From: an uncultured Gemmatimonadota bacterium
GTDB taxonomy: Bacteria > Gemmatimonadota > Gemmatimonadetes > Gemmatimonadales > Gemmatimonadaceae
Assembly: GCA_946887155.1 (NCBI GenBank)
Contig: CAMPKM010000141.1
Coordinates: forward strand, 1 to 7,222
Direction: 5' to 3'
Length of the DNA stretch: 7,222 nucleotides
The notes beneath the pieces were generated by a model, which saw only the letters and a list, made by a program, of their open reading frames with translations, did no database searches and was not told the origin of the DNA. Each line of letters begins with the position of its first letter. Positions within the stretch are counted from its first letter, which is position 1. Below are positions 1 through 5,595 of the stretch, piece after piece. The translations under genes and the position numbers were made by a program.

Positions 1-552
1 GTCTCGAAACTGCTCATCGTGTTTTCCGCCGTCGCGATCACGGCGCTGGCGATGCTCGTCCTGGCCGCGCTCTTTCCCGATCGCGTGGTCAGGATCTGGG
101 AACGCGCGTTAGGCGGCGTGGCGCCAGGGTTGATGGAGCGAGGCCGCGGCATCCTGGTCTCGTTCGGCGAGGGGCTTGGCGTGCTCCGCGATCCCCGGCG
201 GTCGGCGATCGTGTTCTTCTGGGCGCTCGTCATGTGGCTGGTGAACGGCACCTCGTTCTGGATTGCGTTCAAGGCCGTGGGCATCGACGCGCCCTTCTCT
301 GGCGCCCTCTTCCTGCAGAGCCTCCTCGCCTTTGCCGTAGCCGCTCCGTCGGCGCCCGGTTTCTTCGGGCCGTTCGAAGCGGCATCGAAGGTGGCGTTGA
401 GCGTGTACGGCGTGAACGAGACGCTCGCCGTCAGCTATGCGCTGGGCTACCACCTGCTTGGCTGGATTCCCATCGTGGTGATTGGGTTCTGGTACCTCGG
501 CCGGATGGGGCTCCACCTGAGCGAACTGGGTGACGACCGGAAGACCGGATGA
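1..552 (+). CDS. UPF0104/YbhN-like lysylphosphatidylglycerol-synthase-type membrane flippase, C-terminal part
   Basis: The frame is open from the window edge, so this is the last 183 residues of a longer protein whose start lies upstream. The visible part is strongly hydrophobic, with membrane segments near residues 5-25, 67-90, 97-118 and 140-162. It ends with the glycine- and proline-rich block PGFFGPFEAASK followed by a Gly-Val-Asn loop and a last helix. That block resembles the C-terminal half of the lysylphosphatidylglycerol synthase transmembrane family (UPF0104/YbhN), integral inner-membrane proteins tied to lipid or lipid-linked substrate flipping. The substrate cannot be read from this fragment. 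An internal GTG at 19 is not needed as a start because the frame continues upstream. The stop TGA overlaps the ispE start by 4 bases, so the two are probably translationally coupled. It carries one rare TTA leucine codon, inside the word GTTAGGC at 108-114. Confidence 0.75.
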   Translation, partial: VSKLLIVFSAVAITALAMLVLAALFPDRVVRIWERALGGVAPGLMERGRGILVSFGEGLGVLRDPRRSAIVFFWALVMWLVNGTSFWIAFKAVGIDAPFSGALFLQSLLAFAVAAPSAPGFFGPFEAASKVALSVYGVNETLAVSYALGYHLLGWIPIVVIGFWYLGRMGLHLSELGDDRKTG

Positions 553-1463
553 CCGCGCGTGAGGGAAAGGTCGAGGCGCAGGCCAAGCTGAACCTGTTCC
601 TGCGGGTGCTGTCGCGCGAAGACAGCGGATATCACCAGATCGAGACGATGTTCTGTCGCATCGCGCTGTCCGACACGGTCACGGTGTCGGTTGGCAACCA
701 GGCGAAGCGGCTGCAGGTGGAGGGGCCGCGCGTGCCGATCGCTGGTCTCGGGCCGGTCGAGCGAAACGTCGCGTGGAAAGCGGCGGAGGCATACGCCGCG
801 GCCACCGGCTACCCCGGAGGATTCGACATCCGGATCGAAAAGCGCATTCCGGTTGGCGGCGGCCTCGGTGGTGGCAGCGCCGATGCTGGCGGTGTGCTGC
901 GGGTGCTCAACGCGCTCAACCCCGATCCGGTCGACGCGCCGAAGTTGCTCGACATTGCTTCGACGTTAGGCGCCGACGTCCCGTTCCTGACCCAGGACGA
1001 CTCCGCGATGGCGATTGGCCGTGGGTACGGTGAGCGACTGGAGATCCTGCCTGCCCTCCCTTCCCGACCGGTCTGGCTGCTCGTCCCCGACGTGGGCGTG
1101 AACACGGCCGAGGCGTATGGCTGGCTCGATAGCGCGCGCGGAGACGCCGCGCAGGCCCTCGGCATCGGAAACATTGCGGGCTGGGAGGCGCTCGCCCGCG
1201 TGGCGGTCAACGATTTCGAGCCGGTAGTGGGCGCGAAGGTACCGATCATCGGCCGGTTGCTGGCGGGTTTTCGGAGTCCACAGATGGCCGACGTGCTCGG
1301 AGAGTCCGCGATGGTCCTGATGTCGGGCTCGGGGTCGACCGTGGCGGTCATAGCTGGACAGGTCGCCCGGAACCACTGGGCGGCCCTGCCGCCCATCGGC
1401 GGGGTGGATGTCGTGGAGACGCAAACGGCTGCTTTTGTTGAGCCGGTCGTCCTGACCCATTAG
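549..1463 (+). CDS. ispE: 4-diphosphocytidyl-2-C-methyl-D-erythritol kinase (IspE)
   Basis: A 304-residue cytoplasmic kinase of the GHMP superfamily. It phosphorylates the 2-hydroxyl of CDP-methylerythritol with ATP in the non-mevalonate (MEP) pathway to isopentenyl diphosphate. Diagnostic parts are visible in order: the substrate-binding start AKLNLFLRV (residues 12-20, with Lys13 and Asn15), SGYHQIETMF (26-35), the glycine-rich ATP loop PVGGGLGGGSADAG (101-114), LGADVPF (140-146) with the expected catalytic Asp143, and the C-terminal GHMP motif MSGSGST (268-274). Length is usual to slightly long for the family. The ATG at 549 overlaps the preceding TGA and places the AKLN motif at the usual distance from the N-terminus. 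Only 18 bases separate its stop from the tRNA-Gln, so read-through transcription is likely. All expected motifs are intact. Confidence 0.96.
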   Translation: MTAREGKVEAQAKLNLFLRVLSREDSGYHQIETMFCRIALSDTVTVSVGNQAKRLQVEGPRVPIAGLGPVERNVAWKAAEAYAAATGYPGGFDIRIEKRIPVGGGLGGGSADAGGVLRVLNALNPDPVDAPKLLDIASTLGADVPFLTQDDSAMAIGRGYGERLEILPALPSRPVWLLVPDVGVNTAEAYGWLDSARGDAAQALGIGNIAGWEALARVAVNDFEPVVGAKVPIIGRLLAGFRSPQMADVLGESAMVLMSGSGSTVAVIAGQVARNHWAALPPIGGVDVVETQTAAFVEPVVLTH

Positions 1464-1481
1464 GTTGCCGCACCCAAGGTC

Positions 1482-1552
1482 TGCCCCCTCGTCCAATGGC
1501 AGGACATCGGTCTTTGGATCCGAGAATGGTGGTTCGAATCCACCGGGGGCAA
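1482..1552 (+). tRNA. tRNA-Gln (anticodon UUG)
   Basis: A complete 71-nt cloverleaf can be folded by hand. The acceptor stem is TGCCCCC 1482-1488 with GGGGGCA 1545-1551. The D stem is GTCC/GGAC (1491-1494 with 1502-1505). The anticodon stem is 1507-1511 with 1519-1523, and its last pair is T-T. The anticodon loop is CTTTGGA 1512-1518, giving anticodon TTG (1514-1516), which reads CAA. The T stem is GGTGG/CCACC with loop TTCGAAT. The discriminator is A1552, and no 3' CCA is encoded because TGG follows. The U1-A72 pair is the feature known to be recognised by the GatCAB amidotransferase, so charging through Glu-tRNA-Gln is possible, but that is inference. It lies on the same strand between ispE and prs and is probably cotranscribed with ispE. 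Confidence 0.95.
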
Positions 1553-1652
1553 TGGACGCTTGCAACCAGGACGAAGTGAAGACCCGCTTGTATCCCGTTT
1601 CGCTCCGGATTGACCTAAACTCCCGTCACGTCTACGTTTCAGGGCTACGGTA

Positions 1653-2606
1653 ATGGACCTTTTGCCGGGCGTTCTCCGGGGATTCAAGCTGCTCTCCGGA
1701 AACGCCAACAGGGGACTCGCCGAGGAGATTGCCAGGAACCTGGGGGTCGAGCTGTGCAGGATGACGCTCACCCGCTTTGCCGATGGCGAAATCTTTGTGC
1801 GAATCGATGAGAACGTCCGCGGCGCGGACGTTTTTATCGTCCAGCCGACCAACCCGCCGGCAGAAAACATCATGGAGCTGCTGCTCCTGATCGATGCTGC
1901 CAAGCGAGCGTCGGCGGCGCGCGTGACGTGCGTCATGCCGTACTACGGATATTCGCGGCAGGACCGGAAGGACCAGCCGCGCGTTTCCATCGGGGCGAAG
2001 CTGGTGGCGAACCTGATCCAGACCGCGGGCGCTGATCGCGTTCTCGGTCTCGATTTCCACCAGCATCAACTACAGGGTTTCTTCGACGTTCCCGTCGATC
2101 ACCTGTATGCATCCCCGGTGCTGGTGGCGCACTTCAGGAAAAAGCAGTACACGGACCTGGTGGTCGTTGCACCGGACGTCGGCTCGGCCAAGATGGCTCG
2201 CGGGTTCGCGCGGAAACTCGACGCGGCGCTGGCGATCATCGACAAGCGGCGAACGGGGCCTAACGTGGCCGAGGTCCTGAACGTGGTGGGTGAGGTAGAA
2301 GGGCGGGATTGTCTCATTCCCGATGACATGATCGATACGGCCGGCACCGTGACGGAAACGGCGCGGGCCCTGAAGAAGCTGGGCGCGCGGGACATCTACA
2401 TCTGCGCAACGCACGGATTGCTCTCGGGTCCGGCGGTCCAGCGTTTGAAGGAAGCGCCGATCGCGGAGGTGGTGATCACCGACTCGGTCGTCGTGCAGGA
2501 AGACAAGAGGTTCGATCGGCTGCGCGTGCTGTCGGTCGGTGAATTGCTCGCGAAGGCCATTCGCTTCACGCATTCGGAGCAGTCCGTTTCCAGTTTGTTC
2601 GATTAG
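1653..2606 (+). CDS. prs: Ribose-phosphate pyrophosphokinase (PRPP synthetase)
   Basis: A 317-residue cytoplasmic enzyme of normal family length. It transfers pyrophosphate from ATP to ribose 5-phosphate to make PRPP for purine, pyrimidine, histidine, tryptophan and NAD synthesis. Visible motifs are RFADGE (41-46), the ATP-binding YYGYSRQDRK (97-106), the metal/ATP site DFHQHQLQGFF (134-144, His136), PDVGSAKMA (174-182), the flexible-loop KRR (198-200, catalytic-type Lys198) and the ribose-5-phosphate loop DDMIDTAGT (224-232). HQHQ in place of the usual HAxQ, and Pro223 before the PRPP loop, are mild departures. The ATG at 1653 is preceded by only a weak AGGG at 1641-1644. The 100-bp gap after the tRNA holds a possible but weak promoter. 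The gene is followed by a 7-mer repeat array before rplY. Confidence 0.97.
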   Translation: MDLLPGVLRGFKLLSGNANRGLAEEIARNLGVELCRMTLTRFADGEIFVRIDENVRGADVFIVQPTNPPAENIMELLLLIDAAKRASAARVTCVMPYYGYSRQDRKDQPRVSIGAKLVANLIQTAGADRVLGLDFHQHQLQGFFDVPVDHLYASPVLVAHFRKKQYTDLVVVAPDVGSAKMARGFARKLDAALAIIDKRRTGPNVAEVLNVVGEVEGRDCLIPDDMIDTAGTVTETARALKKLGARDIYICATHGLLSGPAVQRLKEAPIAEVVITDSVVVQEDKRFDRLRVLSVGELLAKAIRFTHSEQSVSSLFD

Positions 2607-2623
2607 AACGTTTTACCGTTCGG

Positions 2624-2700
2624 TCAATCGTCAATCGTCAATCGTCAGTCGTCAGTCGTCAGTCGTCAATCGTCAGTCGTCAATCGTCAATCGTCAATCG
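2624..2700. repeat. Tandem array of eleven 7-bp units (TCAATCG/TCAGTCG)
   Basis: Eleven perfect head-to-tail 7-mers with one variable base fill nearly the whole prs-rplY gap. Reading units in order, the fourth base is A A A G G G A G A A A, giving seven TCAATCG and four TCAGTCG. The array ends 3 bases before the rplY ATG (2704), so no purine-rich ribosome-binding site is present there. Because 7 is not a multiple of 3, all three forward frames read the same cyclic heptapeptide with no stop, which is why an apparent ORF runs through it into rplY. A short GAACG/CGTTC hairpin (2606-2610 with 2617-2621) lies just upstream of the array. There are no spacers, so this is a slippage-type microsatellite rather than a CRISPR array. 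Confidence 0.95.
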
Positions 2701-2703
2701 AAA

Positions 2704-3369
2704 ATGGCTACCGCAACGCTTTCCGCGAACGCTCGCACCGGCATCGGCAAGGGTGTCGCTCGTACCCTTCGCCGCGAAGGACAGGTACCGGCGGTGATCT
2801 ATGGCCGCACCCGCGAACCGATGTCGCTCACCGTGCCGGCGCGCGACTTCGATCGCCTGCTCGAGAAGTTCGCCGCTGAAAACACCGTCATCGAGCTCAA
2901 TATCGACGGCGCCATGTCGCGCACGCTGATCCGCGACATCCAGCGTCACCCCGTGAAGCGCAACGTGTTGCACGTCGACTTCCAGGAGCTCGTCGCCGGT
3001 GAGCGCATGGTCGTGCACATTCCGATCGTTCTCCAGGGAACGCCGGACGGCGTGCGGAACTCGGGCGGCATCCTGAGCCAGGTCCTGCAGGAACTCGAGT
3101 GCCGGGTCGATCCGCTGAACATGCCGTCGCACATCAACGTCGACGTCACGCCGATCCTGATCGGCCATTCGCTTCACGTCAGCGAGATCGCGGTCCCCGA
3201 GGGCGTCGAGGTACTCGATGAGCCCGAGGCCACGATCGCGGTGGTCGCCGCGCCCAAGGAAGAAGTCGAAGCTCCGGCCGCGGGTGCGACGCCTGAAACA
3301 CCGGCTGAACCAGAGCTCATCCGCAAGCCGAAGGAAGATGATGAGGAGGGCGAGACCGAGGAGAAGTGA
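2704..3369 (+). CDS. rplY: Large-subunit ribosomal protein bL25, CTC/TL5 two-domain form
   Basis: A 221-residue protein that binds 5S rRNA in the 50S subunit. The N-terminal 5S-binding domain (about residues 1-93) carries RTGIGKGVARTLRREGQVPAVIYG (residues 11-34), typical of the family, and RDIQRHPVKRNVLHVDFQ (77-94). The second domain follows (about 95-185), with the usual GTPDGVRNSGGIL and PSHINVDVT segments. The last 36 residues form a low-complexity tail, Ala/Pro/Glu then almost pure Glu/Asp, ending EEGETEEK. The ATG at 2704 is chosen because MATATLSANART is the normal start. The upstream frame is open only because it crosses the 7-mer repeat. No Shine-Dalgarno is visible, so initiation may rely on the AAA before the ATG or on coupling to prs. 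The stop is followed 65 bases later by pth, a frequent rplY partner. Confidence 0.95.
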   Translation: MATATLSANARTGIGKGVARTLRREGQVPAVIYGRTREPMSLTVPARDFDRLLEKFAAENTVIELNIDGAMSRTLIRDIQRHPVKRNVLHVDFQELVAGERMVVHIPIVLQGTPDGVRNSGGILSQVLQELECRVDPLNMPSHINVDVTPILIGHSLHVSEIAVPEGVEVLDEPEATIAVVAAPKEEVEAPAAGATPETPAEPELIRKPKEDDEEGETEEK

Positions 3370-3434
3370 TTTCGCTCAACTGGCTTTGGAGCGCCCTTGG
3401 CCGCTCAGAGGGCCAGGGCACGAGCGACGAGCCA

Positions 3435-4028
3435 ATGAAGCTCATCGTCGGGTTGGGTAACCCGGGCAAGTCCTACGCGGACACGCGTCACAACGTCGGC
3501 TGGTGGGTCATCGACCACCTGGCCGGCGTTTGGCGTTTCGATGGGTGGAAGAAGGACCAGAATGCGCAGGTCAGCGACGGCCGCGTGGGAGCGCAGCGCG
3601 TCCGGCTGGTCAAGCCGCAGACGTACATGAACCTCAGTGGCGGGATTTTGAAGCCGTACCTGCGCCGCGAATCCTGGTCAGCGGCCGAGGACCTGTTGAT
3701 CGTGGTCGACGAGGTTGCGCTGCCGGTCGGTCGATACCGATTGCGCGCACGCGGCAGTGCCGGAGGCCATAATGGCCTCAAGTCGATCGAGGCCGCCGTT
3801 GGCGGGCAGGAGTATGCAAGGCTGAGGATAGGCGTCGGGCCCGAGCCGGGGCGTGAGCGCGGAGAAAACCTGGCTGACTACGTGCTGGACCGCGCCGGCA
3901 AGCGGGAGCGGCAGGCTATCGAGGCCCTGTTTCCGGACCTGGTCGCGTTAGGCGAAGCCTGGATCCATGATGGCTCCGAGGCGGCGATGAACCGGTTTAA
4001 CCGGAAGGACAGCGGACGGGAGACGTGA
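3435..4028 (+). CDS. pth: Peptidyl-tRNA hydrolase
   Basis: A 197-residue cytoplasmic enzyme that cleaves the ester bond of peptidyl-tRNA released from stalled ribosomes, freeing the tRNA. The family signature is intact: GLGNPGKSYADTRHN (6-20) with catalytic His19, KPQTYMN (60-66) with Asn66, VVDEVALPVG (90-99) with Asp92, and GGHNGL (110-115) with Asn113. The start at 3435 (MKLIVGLGNPG) matches the usual N-terminus. A GTG at 3366 overlapping the rplY stop would add 23 residues, but GAGGAG lies only 2 bases ahead of it, closer than normal spacing. No strong Shine-Dalgarno precedes 3435 either. The stop TGA at 4026-4028 lies in CGTGAGG, a degenerate unit at the edge of the following repeat. A TTA leucine codon lies in GTTAGGC at 3947-3953. 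Confidence 0.95.
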   Translation: MKLIVGLGNPGKSYADTRHNVGWWVIDHLAGVWRFDGWKKDQNAQVSDGRVGAQRVRLVKPQTYMNLSGGILKPYLRRESWSAAEDLLIVVDEVALPVGRYRLRARGSAGGHNGLKSIEAAVGGQEYARLRIGVGPEPGRERGENLADYVLDRAGKRERQAIEALFPDLVALGEAWIHDGSEAAMNRFNRKDSGRET

Positions 4029-4148
4029 GGTCGAGATCGTGAGATCGTGAGATCGTGAGTCGTGAGATCGTGAGAAAAGGCCAAGGACCGGCCTCACGGC
4101 CTCACGACCTCACGACCTCACGACCTCACGACCTTCCCGTCCTCACGC
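4024..4148. repeat. Inverted pair of 8-bp tandem arrays between convergent genes; possible bidirectional terminator
   Basis: The left arm has five copies of TCGTGAG, at 4037, 4045, 4053, 4060 and 4068, mostly as 8-mers ATCGTGAG, plus degenerate units from 4024. The right arm has five 8-mers CCTCACG(A/G) at 4092-4131 and a separate one at 4141-4148. CTCACGA is the reverse complement of TCGTGAG, so the arms can form a long hairpin with roughly one mismatch per unit. At the tip, AGGCC 4078-4082 pairs with GGCCT 4090-4094 around a 7-base loop. The pth stop lies at the left edge, and the SRAP stop (TCA at 4118-4120 on +) is inside the right arm, so the array encodes the last residues of SRAP. The convergent position fits transcription termination from both sides, although no T-run follows either stem. 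The terminator role is inference. Confidence 0.85.
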
Positions 4149-4813
4149 TCCACCGGCGCAATGACTCGCGCGTCGTCGACCTTTGGATCGTTGACCAGCA
4201 ACGATACCTCCCACGCACGCATGTCCTTTGGCGGATACGGCGCTACGATCCGCGAGACCTCGCCCATCTTCGTTGCCGGATCCAGCCACCTGGCGTAGTC
4301 GCCCGGCCGGACGATGACCGGCATCCGGTCGTGGATCGGCTCCAGCAAGTCGTTAGGCTCGGTAGTGAGGATCGCGCAGGTGATCAGCCACTCCCCGCCC
4401 TTCGACCGCCAGGCTTCCCACAGGCCGCCCAGGGCGAACGGCTCGCCCTCGAGCATCGCCGCCGCATACGGGCGACGCCGCTTCTGGCCCGGCACATCCT
4501 GCCACTCGAAGAACACGTCGGCCGGGATCAGGCAGCGGCGCTTCTCCATCGGCGCCTTGAACGACGACTTCTCGAGCGCCGTATCGGACCGGACGTTCGC
4601 CATCCGGTTGCCTATCGACGGATCCTTGGCCCAGGACGGTACCAGCCCCCACTTGATCATCTCCGCACCGGTCACGCCCTTCCGCTCCCGCACGACCAGG
4701 ATGTCGCTGCTCGGCGGGATGTTGTACCGGGGAACGAGCGGCGGCAGCTCCTGGATGCCGAACCGTTCGAGCTGGAGGGCTTCGGGGCGGGTGAGACCGA
4801 ATCGACCGCACAT
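4118..4813 (-). CDS. SRAP-domain protein (YedK/HMCES family), abasic-site DNA-protein crosslinker
   Basis: A 231-residue protein of normal SRAP (SOS response-associated peptidase) length. Family members crosslink through Cys2 to abasic sites in single-stranded DNA, shielding them at replication forks. The initiator Met is followed by Cys2 (MCGRFG), as required after Met removal. Also visible are YNIPP (30-34), KWGLVPSW (54-61), NVRSDT (73-78; usually NARSET-like), RCLIPADVFFEW (93-104) with active-site Glu103, and IHDRMPVIV (150-158) with His151. The start at 4813 is fixed by MCGRF; the frame is open 60 bases further upstream but would bury the catalytic Cys. No clear Shine-Dalgarno and no LexA-type box are seen. 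It is the only minus-strand gene here, convergent with pth and divergent from rpsF. Its stop codon and last four codons come from the repeat array. Confidence 0.95.
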   Translation of the reverse strand: MCGRFGLTRPEALQLERFGIQELPPLVPRYNIPPSSDILVVRERKGVTGAEMIKWGLVPSWAKDPSIGNRMANVRSDTALEKSSFKAPMEKRRCLIPADVFFEWQDVPGQKRRRPYAAAMLEGEPFALGGLWEAWRSKGGEWLITCAILTTEPNDLLEPIHDRMPVIVRPGDYARWLDPATKMGEVSRIVAPYPPKDMRAWEVSLLVNDPKVDDARVIAPVEREDGKVVRS

Positions 4814-4844
4814 GCTGGATGAAGGATCGGAGGCAGTAGAAGGG

Positions 4845-4873
4845 ACAATAGCCGGCTGACGCCCTCGTCTCAC
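4845..4873 (-). promoter_or_regulatory. Candidate sigma70-type promoter for the SRAP gene
   Basis: Read on the minus strand, GTGAGA (4868-4873, 4 of 6 matches to TTGACA) and TATTGT (4845-4850, 4 of 6 to TATAAT) are separated by exactly 17 bases. The -10 box is about 31 bases upstream of the SRAP ATG. Spacing and placement are good but the match is only moderate in GC-rich DNA, so this is a candidate only. Confidence 0.25.
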
Positions 4874-4905
4874 ATCTGCGGCCCGGGACCTACACCAGCC
4901 CCGGC

Positions 4906-4934
4906 CAGACCATTACCTTTACCGGCCCTACAAT
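4906..4934 (+). promoter_or_regulatory. Candidate sigma70-type promoter for the rpsF operon
   Basis: TACAAT at 4929-4934 differs from the -10 consensus by one base and stands out in GC-rich sequence. A weak -35 candidate, CAGACC (4906-4911), lies 17 bases upstream. Transcription would start near 4941, giving an untranslated leader of about 67 nt that contains the hairpin at 4950-4976 and the ribosome-binding site AGGGAGGA (4990-4997). Confidence 0.4.
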
Positions 4935-4949
4935 TGATCCACCAACCCT

Positions 4950-4976
4950 CCTCGCGCTCCGGCAACCAGCGTGGGG
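4950..4976 (+). promoter_or_regulatory. rpsF leader hairpin, possible S6:S18 autoregulatory site
   Basis: Bases 4950-4958 pair with 4968-4976 to give a 9-bp stem that includes two G-U pairs, closing a 9-base loop CCGGCAACC that contains CCG. It lies in the predicted rpsF leader, 14 bases before the GGGAGG ribosome-binding site. Many bacteria have an rpsF leader structure with a conserved CCG element that binds the S6:S18 complex and represses the operon. Position and CCG content fit, but I have not matched the full motif, so the regulatory role is tentative. Confidence 0.35.
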
Positions 4977-5007
4977 CGGACACGACCACAGGGAGGATTG
5001 CCGACCA

Positions 5008-5367
5008 ATGACCCGCCGATACGAGGCGGTTTACATCTTCGATTCCACTCTCGAAGATGCCGCCATCAAGGAGAAAGTCGACCGCTTCCACGGTCTTCTC
5101 CACGCCACCGACGACATCACCGTCGATCACTGGGGCCGGCGCCAGCTGGCCTACAAGATCGGGGCGCGCGAAACCGGCTACTACATCGTCGCCAAATTCC
5201 ACGCGACCCCCGACGTGCTGCCCGAATTCGAGCGAGCGATGAAGCTCGACGACGGTGTCGTGCGCTACCTCATCACGCTGTTCGAGCACGAAGTCGGTGC
5301 TCCGCCGATGACGGAAGAGGAAATGGCGCGCGCCGCTCGCCAGGAGGAAGAAGACGATGAGGATTGA
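5008..5367 (+). CDS. rpsF: Small-subunit ribosomal protein bS6
   Basis: A 119-residue protein of the 30S platform that binds 16S rRNA as a heterodimer with S18. The N-terminal strand RRYEAVYIF (3-11), the segment WGRRQLAYKI (42-51) and the strand ETGYYIVAKF (55-64) are typical of the alpha-beta S6 fold, and VVRYLITLFE (84-93) is the last conserved strand. The tail from about residue 101 is acidic and ends EEEDDED; such tails are known in S6 but vary. AGGGAGGA at 4990-4997 is a strong ribosome-binding site, though its 10-base gap to the ATG is slightly long. The rpsR start lies 3 bases after its stop. There is no ssb gene between rpsF and rpsR, unlike the common rpsF-ssb-rpsR order. Confidence 0.96.
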   Translation: MTRRYEAVYIFDSTLEDAAIKEKVDRFHGLLHATDDITVDHWGRRQLAYKIGARETGYYIVAKFHATPDVLPEFERAMKLDDGVVRYLITLFEHEVGAPPMTEEEMARAARQEEEDDED

Positions 5368-5370
5368 GCC

Positions 5371-5595
5371 ATGATGCGACGACCCCAGAAGAGCTGCCCG
5401 TTCTGCGAAGGACGCGTGCACTATGTCGATTACAAGGATGACCGCACCCTCGGCCGCTTCATCACCGACCACGGCAAGATCCTGCCGAGCCGGTTGAGCG
5501 GCGTCTGCGCGCGCCATCAGCGTCAGTTGTCGACCGCCATCAAGCGGGCCCGCTACCTGGCGATCATTCCCTACATCCGCGGTCACCAGGCCTGA
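5371..5595 (+). CDS. rpsR: Small-subunit ribosomal protein bS18, zinc-binding (C+) form
   Basis: A 74-residue protein that pairs with S6 on the 30S platform. The core is clear: [19 protein letters not shown] (residues 21-39), [13 protein letters not shown] (41-53) and [13 protein letters not shown] (56-68). Cys9 and Cys12 (CPFC), Cys46 and His49 form the expected zinc-binding set of the C+ paralogue type, so this copy should need zinc. GAGGA at 5359-5363, inside the end of rpsF, is a well-spaced Shine-Dalgarno for the ATG at 5371; a second ATG directly follows at 5374. The gene is coupled to rpsF upstream, and the next gene starts at the base after its stop. Confidence 0.96.
   Translation: MMRRPQKSCPFCEGRVHYVDYKDDRTLGRFITDHGKILPSRLSGVCARHQRQLSTAIKRARYLAIIPYIRGHQA

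Noticed and set aside
809..1396. Long minus-strand frame opposite ispE
   Set aside because: Ser/Pro/Arg-rich composition typical of GC-driven antisense frames, and ispE is intact on the + strand.
1610..1638. Promoter for prs: TTGACC at 1610-1615 with TACGTT at 1633-1638 (17-base gap)
   Set aside because: The -35 match is good but the -10 is poor, and prs may be transcribed from upstream through ispE and the tRNA; not strong enough to list.
2624..2700. CRISPR array
   Set aside because: Units are 7 bases, directly adjacent, with no spacers and no cas genes nearby.
2539..2703. N-terminal extension of rplY through the 7-mer repeat
   Set aside because: The frame is open only because the repeat has no stops in any forward frame. 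The extension would also overlap prs out of frame, while L25 has its normal start MATATLSANART at 2704.
4055..4822. Long + strand open frame opposite the SRAP gene
   Set aside because: It mirrors the SRAP codons in high-GC DNA. The protein is Arg/Pro/His-rich with no recognisable domain, while the minus strand carries a complete SRAP motif set.
4814..4873. Longer SRAP start upstream of 4813
   Set aside because: SRAP chemistry needs Cys at position 2, which only the start at 4811-4813 gives; the extra 20 residues look like untranslated leader.
4814..4900. LexA (SOS) box upstream of the SRAP gene
   Set aside because: No CTGT-N8-ACAG or GAAC-N4-GTTC type palindrome is visible, despite the family's SOS-associated name.
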